From NCBI GenBank assembly GCA_963834685.1, contig CAWICW010000015.1:62001-126000 (forward strand): a stretch of DNA of 64,000 nt. The letters are read 5' to 3'. This DNA is from Palsa-504 sp963834685 (GTDB taxonomy: Bacteria; Actinomycetota; Actinomycetes; Streptosporangiales; Streptosporangiaceae). Shown here piece by piece: positions 57,785 to 64,000 of this stretch (the stretch's first letter is position 1; each line of letters opens with the position of its first letter). The notes below the pieces were generated by a model. The model ran no database searches. It was not told where the DNA came from and worked only from the letters and a program-made list of their open reading frames with translations. Made by a program: the position numbers and the translations under genes.

Positions 57785-59164
57785 ATGCGAGATGCTTGCC
57801 TCATGGACGAGGATGTCGCGCCTCGCAGCAGGTTCAGCAGCTTCAGCCCGGTCTTTCCCGTGCGCGACCTGCGGCGCGCGCTGGCGCACTACGCGTCGCT
57901 CGGCTTCGAGGTGAAACCGTACGCCGACGGGGGGTACGGGTTCGCTGAGCGGGACGAGGTGAGCCTGCACCTGTCGCTCGACGAAGGGCACGGGCCCGAG
58001 GCCGACCACCAGCACGTCGGCACCGCCTACCTGTATGTCGAGGACGCCGACGCGCTGTACGACGAGTGGGCGCGGCCCGGCGTCGGCGGGCTGACCCGGC
58101 GCGTCGGCGACACGCCGTACAAGCTGCGCGAGGGCTCCCACGTCGACCCGGACGGCAACCTGATCCGCTTCGGCTCGCCGATGCCCGGGCGACCAGGCGA
58201 GCGCCTGCGCGCGTACCTGGAGACGCGGTACGAGATCACGGTGGACGCGATGACCGAGCTTGACCTGGGCGTATGGCGGGTCGGGCGCGCGGACGGCCCG
58301 GACTGGGTGGCCCGCTGGTTCCCGGCCCGCAGGCCCGCCGAGGCGGTGGCGGGCGACGCGGCGATTCTCCGCTACCTGGCGGCGCGCGAGTTCTCGGCCG
58401 AGCGGTGCGCGGCGGACGAGCCGGTCTCCGTGCTCGACGGCCGCTCCCTGCTGGTCACCGAGTGGGCCGACCCGGTTCCCCGGCAGCAGCGGCGGGACGC
58501 GATCCGCGCGGCGGGCGGCCTCAGCCACCTCGGCGCGCTGCTCGGACGCCTGCACACGCTGGACACTACGCCAACAGCAAGCGCGGGCGGCATTGGCGTT
58601 GGCGATGCGGCGGTCGCGCGGCCGGGCGGTGCCTGGCATCACCTCGCCGACGGGCTGCCGTCGGCGGAGATCGCCGCCGCTAGCCGGATGCTCACCGAGG
58701 CTGCGCCTCTTATTCCCGACGCCGAGCGTGCGGCATTCGACGCGCTCCGGGCGGAGGTCGCCGCGCTGGACGCGGCGGAGGGACTGCCCGAGGGGCTCAT
58801 CCACCCGGATTTCGTCCTGGCGAACGTCGTCGCAACGCCGGGCGGCATGGTCCTGGTCGACTGGGCAGGCGCCGGCCGCGGGCCGCGCCTGTGGTCGCTG
58901 GCGTTCCTCCTGTACGCGGAGGCCGCGAAGGAGCCGCGCCGGGCCGGTGCGGTGCTGCTTGGCTACCGCGAGCACGTCACGCTGGAAGCGGAGGAACTCG
59001 ACCGCCTAGGGGCGGTCGCCCGGACCCGCCCCCTCATCCTCCGCGCGTGGTCGGTGTGCAGGGGACGGACAACGCCGACGGAGGCCATGACAGCCGCGTC
59101 GCAGACGAAGGCGCTGACCGAGATGATCGCCACCCGGGTCCGCGCGGCGGTGACGGGCCGCTGA
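57785..59164 (+). CDS. Fusion of VOC domain and aminoglycoside-phosphotransferase-like kinase
   Basis: 459 residues. Residues about 20-135 are a bleomycin-resistance-type VOC domain (FPVRDLRRALAHYASLGFEVKPY, HQHVGTAYLYVEDADALYDEW, SHVDPDGNLIRFG). Residues 150-455 are an APH-like kinase: Brenner motif IHPDFVLAN (H340, D342, N347), then VLVDWAGAGRGPRLWSLAFLLY with the metal-binding Asp, and an upstream LLVTEWADPVP hinge. Both halves are resistance-associated folds. No ribosome site; ATG 57803 is an alternative start. Whether it modifies a drug is unknown. Confidence 0.85.
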   Translation: MRDACLMDEDVAPRSRFSSFSPVFPVRDLRRALAHYASLGFEVKPYADGGYGFAERDEVSLHLSLDEGHGPEADHQHVGTAYLYVEDADALYDEWARPGVGGLTRRVGDTPYKLREGSHVDPDGNLIRFGSPMPGRPGERLRAYLETRYEITVDAMTELDLGVWRVGRADGPDWVARWFPARRPAEAVAGDAAILRYLAAREFSAERCAADEPVSVLDGRSLLVTEWADPVPRQQRRDAIRAAGGLSHLGALLGRLHTLDTTPTASAGGIGVGDAAVARPGGAWHHLADGLPSAEIAAASRMLTEAAPLIPDAERAAFDALRAEVAALDAAEGLPEGLIHPDFVLANVVATPGGMVLVDWAGAGRGPRLWSLAFLLYAEAAKEPRRAGAVLLGYREHVTLEAEELDRLGAVARTRPLILRAWSVCRGRTTPTEAMTAASQTKALTEMIATRVRAAVTGR

Positions 59165-59525
59165 TCTCCCGCTGGTCGCCGCACGTCACATTGGACACTG
59201 CCGGCGGTCGCCACCATCGCGACCGCCGGACCAAGGCCCGCAGGCGCCTGGTCCCGTCCCCGCTGACCGAGTCCTGAGCGAGGAGAACCACGGTCCGTTC
59301 GGCGAAAAGAACTTCTTCATCCCGAACGGGCACTGGCCCTACGGTCCGAGCCGGGCGATGCGGCGCTGTGCTCGCGGCCTGGATCTGGGTCAGGACCTGG
59401 CGGCCTGGTCGAGCTCGCTGACCTGACCGCGCCTGTGCGCTACGGCCCGGGCGTAGCGCCGGTTGCCGGGAGTGGGCAGACGGCCCGCCAGCCAAGTATG
59501 GCCGTTTAGACCGCCCGGCAATAGG
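59165..59525. other. Intergenic with repeat copy 5
   Basis: No gene seen. It contains the long-form palindromic element (59285-59360) and, near 59496, AAGTATGGCCGTTTAG, similar to AAGTATGGCTATTTAG at 62970, perhaps the edge of another repeat type. Confidence 0.4.
59285..59360 (+). repeat. CCGTTCGG palindromic element, copy 5 (long form)
   Basis: Best-formed copy: perfect outer arms CCGTTCGG (59295-59302) and CCGAACGG (59322-59329); the centre GAAAAGAACTTCTTC is itself nearly palindromic. Shares about 76 bases with 55603-55679. Confidence 0.8.
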
Positions 59526-59804
59526 TCACTTCAGCCGTTTGGTCGTGGGGCGGGTGTCCCAGCGGTAGCGTCTGCGGGCACGCTGGATCAGCTGGCCGAT
59601 GGTGACGAGGGCGGCGGCGAGGTAGAGGTAGAAGTCCACGATCCTGGCATTGCGTTCGGTGCAGCGGCGCAGCTTGCCGTACCCGTTCATCCAGGCGTGG
59701 GTTCGCTCGATGACCCAGCGGGTGCCTGCCTGGATGGGCGCGGGCACGCCCTTGCGGGCGATCTGGCCGTCGAAGCCCAGCTCATCTAGCAGCTGGCGGG
59801 TCAC
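59526..59804 (-). mobile_element. 3' fragment of IS5-family transposase
   Basis: 92 residues: LLDELGFDGQIARKGVPAPI, WVIERTHAWMNGYGKLRRC, DFYLYLAAALVTIGQLI. The ERTHAW stretch holds the last Glu of the DDE triad and the C-terminal helix of IS5-type transposases. The preceding 200 or so residues with both Asp are absent; upstream is unrelated HTH-like sequence on the other strand. Terminal repeats were not identified. Confidence 0.7.
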
Positions 59805-59844
59805 GGTGGTTGATCATGAGCATCCCAGCCAGGTAGCCGCCCTG

Positions 59845-60055
59845 ATGGAAGCGGGAGCGGCGCAGGATCATGGAGGCGCTGCTCGCCGAGGGATTCTCGC
59901 AGCCCGACCTTGCACGGGAACTGGGCGTCACCCGGCAGGTGATCCAGAAGATGATCGCCTTCGGGGCCGAGCGCCGGGGGAAGTTAGCTGCGATGCTCAT
60001 GGGTGTTCATCAGCGCAGGCACCATGGTTCGTTCGGAAAAATGATGGTCAGATAG
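59845..60055 (+). other. HTH-containing fragment, possible gene remnant
   Basis: Frame encodes IMEALLAEGFSQPDLARELGVTRQVIQKMIAFG, a clear helix-turn-helix (SQPDLARELGVTRQVIQ). It runs on into repeat copy 6 and stops at 60053-60055. No ribosome site; the N-terminal side merges with the IS5 fragment edge. Probably a piece of a regulator or resolvase. Confidence 0.4.
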
Positions 60056-60060
60056 CCGTA
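60022..60060 (+). repeat. CCGTTCGG palindromic element, copy 6 (diverged)
   Basis: CACCATGGTTCGTTCGG (ending 60036), then AAAAATGATGGTCAG and ATAGCCGTATGAAG. The core differs by one base (TCGTTCGG). Confidence 0.4.
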
Positions 60061-60103
60061 TGAAGCGCGGACATCTGGCCGCCTATCTTGTGGCCGCCAC
60101 GGG

Positions 60104-60385
60104 CTACCGGCGACGGTAGGCGGACGAGCGGCGCTGGATGTCCTGAACGATGACCGCGTGCTTTGATTCGTCGGTCCGGTACAGCACGCGCCACTGAGTA
60201 CCGAGCCGGGCGCTGTGGAAGCCGGACAGGGTGTCCCGGAGCGGTTTGCCGACCCGGTAAGGCGCCTCCAGGAGCGGTCCGGTGATGAATTCAACAGCCG
60301 CGGCGGCTACGTCCTCCGCGAGCAACTCCGAGATCGCGCGCCGGGCCGGGCGGGTCATTCCAAGCTCGTAAGGCCCGGAGCTCAC
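60104..60385 (-). CDS. RelE/ParE-type toxin
   Basis: 93 residues, GTG start overlapping the antitoxin stop (GTGA). YELGMTRPARRAISELLAEDVAAAAVEFI, then PYRVGKPLRDTLSGFHSARLGTQWRVLYRTD and HAVIVQDIQRRSSAYR: the RelE superfamily order (helix pair, L-G-R-G-WRVLY, V-V--I-HR---YR). RelE toxins cleave mRNA at the ribosome; ParE toxins poison gyrase. The R-LGTQWRVLYR and final HR/RR-YR favour RelE. Paired with the antitoxin upstream. Confidence 0.87.
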   Translation of the reverse strand: MSSGPYELGMTRPARRAISELLAEDVAAAAVEFITGPLLEAPYRVGKPLRDTLSGFHSARLGTQWRVLYRTDESKHAVIVQDIQRRSSAYRRR

Positions 60386-60636
60386 CTCTTGCGCTCAGCC
60401 AGAAGCGCGCGCGCCGCTTCGGCGCCGTAGACCACGTCGCCGGACTGCTCAGACTCCCTAGCTTCGGCCAGGCCCCGCAGCGCTGATGGATCGGCGAGGA
60501 TCTCGGCGGTCTCTCGCATCGACAGGTACTCTTCGATCGCGACCAGGACCGTCTGCTGTACGCTGCGGTGCTCAACCTCGGCGACCTGCTTGAGCTGGTC
60601 TTCGATCTCGGGCGGCAAGCGAAGTGTCATGGCCAT
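60382..60636 (-). CDS. Ribbon-helix-helix antitoxin
   Basis: 84 residues: MTLRLPPEIEDQLKQVAEVEHRSVQQTVLVAIEEYL is a ribbon-helix-helix domain (beta-strand TLRLP, helices to EEYL); the rest binds the toxin. ATG 60636 overlaps the operator; ATG 60630 may be the real start, with TATGGT 6 bases before it as a -10 for a leaderless mRNA. The stop overlaps the toxin GTG. It should repress its own operon through the adjacent palindrome. Confidence 0.85.
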   Translation of the reverse strand: MAMTLRLPPEIEDQLKQVAEVEHRSVQQTVLVAIEEYLSMRETAEILADPSALRGLAEARESEQSGDVVYGAEAARALLAERKR

Positions 60637-60649
60637 ACCATAATGGTAT
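60635..60649. promoter_or_regulatory. Toxin-antitoxin operator palindrome
   Basis: Perfect 15-bp palindrome ATACCATAATGGTAT overlapping the antitoxin start, within A/T-rich sequence unlike the surroundings. Confidence 0.7.
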
Positions 60650-60699
60650 CATAACGGTGCAGGGCGCAGCTTGAGTCGCACGGAACACGGGGAGTCCGG

Positions 60700-60765
60700 G
60701 CCGGACGAGGTTACCGGCGTCACCGGTGAGCAGGCGGAGGTCGCCGTCGTGCGCAACGTCAGTCT
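60700..60765 (-). pseudogene. Remnant of ATPase C-terminus (paralogue of 49702-52167)
   Basis: The frame reads VAHDGDLRLLTGDAGNLV, matching VAHDGDLRLLTADARDLV at the end of the hook ATPase. On the plus strand GGTGAGCAGGCGGAGGTC is shared exactly with 49749-49766. Only about 20 residues survive. Confidence 0.5.
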
Positions 60766-60789
60766 CCGCGCCGCGGCGCGGTCGGGCGC

Positions 60790-60880
60790 TCACGCGCTGA
60801 CCCACGCCAGAATCCGGTCATTCACCGCGGCCGGCTTCTCGACGTGCAGGAAGTGGCCGGCGCCGAGGACGGCAGCTGCA
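60790..60880 (-). pseudogene. 3' remnant of alpha/beta hydrolase
   Basis: DAAAVLGAGHFLHVEKPAAV then NDRILAWVSA and a stop at 60790-60792: the catalytic-His loop (GAGHFLHVEKP) and last helix of alpha/beta hydrolases. Nothing of the rest remains. Confidence 0.5.
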
Positions 60881-60899
60881 TCGGTTTCCCGGGACTTCC

Positions 60900-61184
60900 G
60901 GGGGACTCGCGCACGGCGCCAGCCTGCATCACGAACTGCAGCTGCTGGTCGCGGCGGGACTGCAGCCCGAAGATGCCCTGCGCGCGGCCAGCTCCACTGC
61001 CGCGCGCCGGTTCGGGCTCACCGACCGCGGCCGCATCGTCCCGGGCGCGCTCGCCGACCTGCTGCTCGTCGAAGGCGATCCGCTGACCAGCCCGGCCGAC
61101 ACGCTTTCCATCCGAAGCGTGTGGCACCGCGGTGCCGAACTTGCCTCACCAGCGGCACGCGGGCACCAGTCCGCCGCAGCATGA
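60900..61184 (+). pseudogene. 3' remnant of amidohydrolase
   Basis: HGASLHHELQLLVAAGLQPEDALRAASSTAARRFGLTDRGRIVPG, then ADLLLVEGDPLTSPADTLSI and RSVWHRGAEL: the end of a metal-dependent amidohydrolase, including the return to the small beta-domain (G-I-PG--ADLLLV-GDPL). About 300 N-terminal residues are missing; no start codon in context. Confidence 0.6.
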
Positions 61185-61233
61185 CGGGGGTGGAGTACCG
61201 CGGGATCGTGACTGCGGTGTTAGCTGGCGATGG

Positions 61234-62475
61234 CTACGTGGTGGTGCACAGTGGCCGGGTCGCCGGTGATTGCGTTTGTGACACTCCTGGTCGTGAGAGC
61301 TCACGGACCTCAGCCAGAATCGGGGTCCAGTACTCAGCCTGGGACTGGCGGCCGATGAACAGGCCAATGTGCCCGCCCGGTGCGAGGTGCCAGCGGACCA
61401 GCGAAGAGCCAACCGCGTACCGCATGTTGTGGACCTGCTGCCACGGCGTGATGTCGTCCTCTTCGCCGCCGAGCAGGAACACCGGGCAGGTAATGCTGCG
61501 CAGGCTCACCGTCTTGCCCGCGACCTCCAGCTCGTCCTTGAACAGTTCGTTCTTGACGAACAGGTGCTCCACGGCCCACAGGTACAGCTTGCCCGGCAGG
61601 TCGACCGGGTAGAGGTACCAGTCGTAGAAGTCACTGAAGTGGTCGAGGTACTCGCGGTCGTGCACGTGCCTGCGGACCTTGAGGTGCTCGGCCACGTGAG
61701 TGACCGGGTGCATCGCGATGAACCCCATGACGAGGTTGATGCCGGGCACGATGCCGCGGTTGGCCGCGACCATGGCCTTGTACAGCGCCATGTTGCCGCG
61801 CGGGATCAGGATGGGCATGAGCTTCTTGGTCAGGCCATCCCCGGCGCTGGTGTCGATCGGCGCGCCGGCCACGATGAGCGTGTTGACGCGCTCGGGGTGC
61901 GTGGCCGCCCACAGCGCGGCTTCCCAGCCGCCCTGGCAGTTGCCGACGATGTTGACCTTGGCCTCGGGCCCGGCGATGAGATCCACCGCTCGGGTGATGA
62001 AGTCGAGGCGGTCAGCCTCGGTGGTGTCCTTGGTGGCGTCGGTGGCGCTCAGCCAGTCGAACGAGTAGAGCTTGGTCAGGCCCATCGTGATGCAGAGCTG
62101 GACCTGGCTCTGGCCCCTCTTGTCGATGATGCACGAGGCGTGCCCGGCGAGCGGCGGGAACAGCAGCGTGGGAACGACGTCGTCGTCACCGGCGCTGAAG
62201 TCACGTAGCAGGGCGAACGGCGCGGCGAGCACGACCTTATTGCGGCTGGCCCACTTCGGGGGCTTACGGTTGGTGGTCTCGTGGGCCCACAGCGCCGTGT
62301 CCACGGGCATTGGCATGGACCTGGCCATAACACGCGCACTTAGCGCGGTCGCGGCGAACATGGTCTGGGTCAACTGCCTGAGCATCTGCTTCTTCTCCGA
62401 ATCGCTGGTAGTCCCACTTGCTGTCGCTTCCTCATCAGGCATCCGCGTCGTCAGCAAGCAGTCAACCATGTACAC
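61234..62475 (-). CDS. PHA-synthase-like alpha/beta hydrolase
   Basis: 413 residues. The nucleophile elbow is VGNCQGGWEAALWA with Cys (about residue 180) in place of Ser, as in poly-hydroxyalkanoate synthases (GxCxGG). The acid is probably in FLLGGEEDDITPW and the His in APGGHIGLFIG, where PHA synthases have GGHI. The N-terminus (MLRQLTQTMFAATALSARVMARSM) is helical. It may polymerise or cleave hydroxyacyl esters; no phaA/B, phasin or phaE is nearby, so the specific role is open. The start could be the internal ATG before PDEEATAS. Confidence 0.75.
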   Translation of the reverse strand: MYMVDCLLTTRMPDEEATASGTTSDSEKKQMLRQLTQTMFAATALSARVMARSMPMPVDTALWAHETTNRKPPKWASRNKVVLAAPFALLRDFSAGDDDVVPTLLFPPLAGHASCIIDKRGQSQVQLCITMGLTKLYSFDWLSATDATKDTTEADRLDFITRAVDLIAGPEAKVNIVGNCQGGWEAALWAATHPERVNTLIVAGAPIDTSAGDGLTKKLMPILIPRGNMALYKAMVAANRGIVPGINLVMGFIAMHPVTHVAEHLKVRRHVHDREYLDHFSDFYDWYLYPVDLPGKLYLWAVEHLFVKNELFKDELEVAGKTVSLRSITCPVFLLGGEEDDITPWQQVHNMRYAVGSSLVRWHLAPGGHIGLFIGRQSQAEYWTPILAEVRELSRPGVSQTQSPATRPLCTTT

Positions 62476-62610
62476 CTACTGATGAGTAACTGGATTGTCA
62501 ATACCCGCGACTCAGGACCTTTAGACCTCACTGGGACACCCTCAGCCCGTCGCCGGGCTCACGCCGCGGATCATCGAAGCCCGTCGCTGACGCCGCGGCT
62601 GTCCTCGCTG

Positions 62611-62659
62611 TGGGTCGGCCGTTCGGTAAAAAGAGAATTTCAGGTGTCCTGGACGGGCA
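62611..62659 (+). repeat. CCGTTCGG palindromic element, copy 7
   Basis: CCGTTCGG (62619-62626) then TAAAAAGAGAATTTCA and, after a short gap, GGACGGGC as the degenerate right arm. Confidence 0.55.
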
Positions 62660-62870
62660 GAGTGTCGCGGCCTGAGCCGGGGCCGGCCGTCAGGCGGACC
62701 GGGAAAGCGCGGGGTACCAGCACGGCGCGGGCTGCCGGGGATACCGTGGTGCCGGCTTCGGAGGCCAGGTTCCAGCGGCCGGCCATGGAGGCCAGGATGA
62801 GCGTGGCCTCGCCGAGTCCGAACTCCTCCCCGATGCACCTGGTGGCGCCGGCAGCGCCAGCGGCCGACGC
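62640..62870 (-). pseudogene. 3' remnant of cytochrome P450
   Basis: GATRCIGEEFGLGEATLILASMAGRW, then AGTTVSPAARAVLVPRAFPVRL: the P450 heme-Cys segment (RCIGE-F---EA-LIL) and the end of the fold (ALVPR--PVRL). The Phe-Gly part of the heme loop and all upstream sequence are absent. Repeat copy 7 overlaps its 3' end. Confidence 0.6.
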
Positions 62871-62981
62871 CGCAACGCCATGGCGTGACCGAGGAACGGC
62901 CAGGGCCCCCGGTGCCCGCCCGAACCGCAGCGCCGTCGCCGGCATCTGCTCGGACACGGGCATGGCCATAAGTATGGCTAT

Positions 62982-63998
62982 TTAGTCGCTAGTGGTGCAG
63001 GTGGCTCCGCCGACGGTCACGGTGATCCGGGCGCCAGGCGGGGGGCCGTTGAGGTAGATCAGCGCGTAGCCTGAGCCGTTGGTCCGGTAGCCGTGGGAGT
63101 AGCCGTCGGCAGTCGCGGTGGCTTCCTGGTCGGGCTGGTTGGAGTGCACGTAGACGTTGTTCTCGTCGCGGGAGGCGTCATACACGCTCGCGGTGGCCGT
63201 GCACCAGGCGCCAGATTTGGACGGGGCCGGCGGTGAGTAGGCCGTGGCTCTGGCGTAGTCGCCGGCCAGGGTGGCGCTCATGGCGGCCACGATGTGCGCG
63301 TTGGTGATGAGGATGCCCAGCTCCCGGTTGTAGCCGAGGCTGGCCACGGAGAAGTTCTGCGATCCCACCAGCACCCGCTGGCCGGACCGCCCGGCGTCGG
63401 CGACGATGGCCTTGGCGTGGATGTACAGGGCGCTGGCCTTGTCCGGGTAGAGCCGGATGTGCGCGCCGGCCCGGGCTAGTTCGTTGAAGGCCTGGTCCCA
63501 TTCGGAGTCGGCGGTCATGGTGATGGTCACGTGCACGCCGCGGCGTGCCGCGGCGGCCAGGGCGGCGGTGACGGCCGGGTCGTCCATCTCCTCGTCTTCG
63601 GTGGCCAGGGTGTGCTTCGCCCCGTCGATGACCGACAGGACCGATGCCTTCGCGTTCGTCGGTGACCACACCAGGTCGGCGCCATCCGGCGGGGTGATGG
63701 CCCGCCCGGCGAAGTCGGCGTTGAAGGTGGCGACGATGGCGGCGACGTCGGCGCGGCCGGCGTCGATGACGGCGAAGTCGCGGGTACCGGAGTAGTCGCT
63801 GGCGACCAGGTTGAGGGTCATGATGACCGAGGTGGCGTCGTCGACGGTGAGGGTCTTCTGGTGGTACGTAGTGCCGGCCGGAGCCCACCGGACGTGGACG
63901 CCGTGGGCGCTCAGGTAGTTATAGGCGCTCGTGTTGGCGGACTTCTCCAAGTGCCGGTCGAGGAGCACCCGGACGTCCACGCCGCGTCCGGCGTCCGC
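62982..63998 (-). CDS. Phospholipase D-like protein, 5' end outside window
   Basis: At least 338 residues; the frame is open to the window edge (ADAGRGVDVRVLLDR). Two PLD-type half-sites: first THQKTLTVDDATSVIMTLNL (H-x-K with later N), second YIHAKAIVADAGRSGQRVLVGSQNF (H-x-K...GS-N). HxK pairs are the catalytic residues of the PLD superfamily. A 75-residue C-terminal domain (VYDASRDENNVYVHSNQPDQ, ARITVTVGGATC) may bind substrate. Possibly secreted; the signal peptide would be upstream. Confidence 0.85.
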   Translation of the reverse strand, partial: ADAGRGVDVRVLLDRHLEKSANTSAYNYLSAHGVHVRWAPAGTTYHQKTLTVDDATSVIMTLNLVASDYSGTRDFAVIDAGRADVAAIVATFNADFAGRAITPPDGADLVWSPTNAKASVLSVIDGAKHTLATEDEEMDDPAVTAALAAAARRGVHVTITMTADSEWDQAFNELARAGAHIRLYPDKASALYIHAKAIVADAGRSGQRVLVGSQNFSVASLGYNRELGILITNAHIVAAMSATLAGDYARATAYSPPAPSKSGAWCTATASVYDASRDENNVYVHSNQPDQEATATADGYSHGYRTNGSGYALIYLNGPPPGARITVTVGGATCTTSD

Positions 63999-64000
63999 GG

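Noticed and set aside
1..64000. CRISPR array, tRNA, rRNA or integrated phage
   Set aside because: No regularly spaced repeats, no cloverleaf-like gene, no rRNA-like sequence and no phage structural genes were seen on reading through both strands by eye.

Overview
The window is chromosomal DNA of a high-GC actinomycete. This rests on third-position G/C preference in every gene, a WhiB7-type iron-sulfur regulator, a mycothiol-type maleylpyruvate isomerase homologue, a deazaflavin (F420)-type nitroreductase, a DUF998 membrane protein, and many TetR/MarR regulators paired with efflux pumps. I saw no rRNA, tRNA, CRISPR array or intact prophage. Genus cannot be fixed from the window.

Layout. 0-5.6 kb is mostly housekeeping: a PIN toxin fragment, a DUF1508 protein, an MT0933-type antitoxin, hisS, a metallo-beta-lactamase-fold hydrolase, a small zincin and glgC. 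5.6-16.5 kb is regulator/enzyme/transport territory: HxlR-MFS, FMN reductase-MarR, a DUF1841 protein, P450-TetR, a WhiB7-like gene coupled to a 67-residue ORF, and TetR-MFS with well-formed operators. 16.6-18.6 kb carries galT-galK, with an unusual GalK signature. 19-21.3 kb has an uncharacterised protein and a membrane-anchored GH5 glycosidase. 21.4-24 kb is a conflict-gene patch: a broken HhH-type glycosylase, a frameshifted RelA/SpoT-like toxin with a probable immunity partner, and a DUF5615 toxin with a damaged antitoxin. 24-26.4 kb is a large 2OG-Fe(II) oxygenase. Divergent from it, 26.6-35.3 kb holds two giant back-to-back genes (1622 and 1252 residues) that I cannot assign to a characterised function.

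From 35.3 kb to the end, intact genes alternate with debris. Intact genes include a Cys-cluster/TPR protein, MarR/DUF998, an alpha/beta hydrolase, a dihydrofolate-reductase-like protein, VOC proteins, an MFS-TetR operon, an APC permease, TetR/VOC and a VOC-APH fusion, a RelBE-type pair, a PHA-synthase-like hydrolase and a phospholipase D-like protein. Among them lie truncated, frameshifted or chimeric remnants of Nudix, PPOX, GNAT, dihydrofolate-reductase, methyltransferase, P450, amidohydrolase, dehydrogenase and IS5 genes. 48.3-52.2 kb carries a probable defence operon: a Rad50/SMC-like ATPase with a CxxC hook, a short coupled middle gene, and a HNH nuclease resembling phosphorothioate-DNA-dependent restriction enzymes. 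A palindromic element with core CCGTTCGG-A-rich recurs at least seven times between 36 and 63 kb.

The best candidates for undescribed biology are the giant gene pair, the ATPase/middle-gene/HNH operon, and the recurrent palindromic element. The many single-base frameshifts are either real gene decay or assembly indels and should be settled first.
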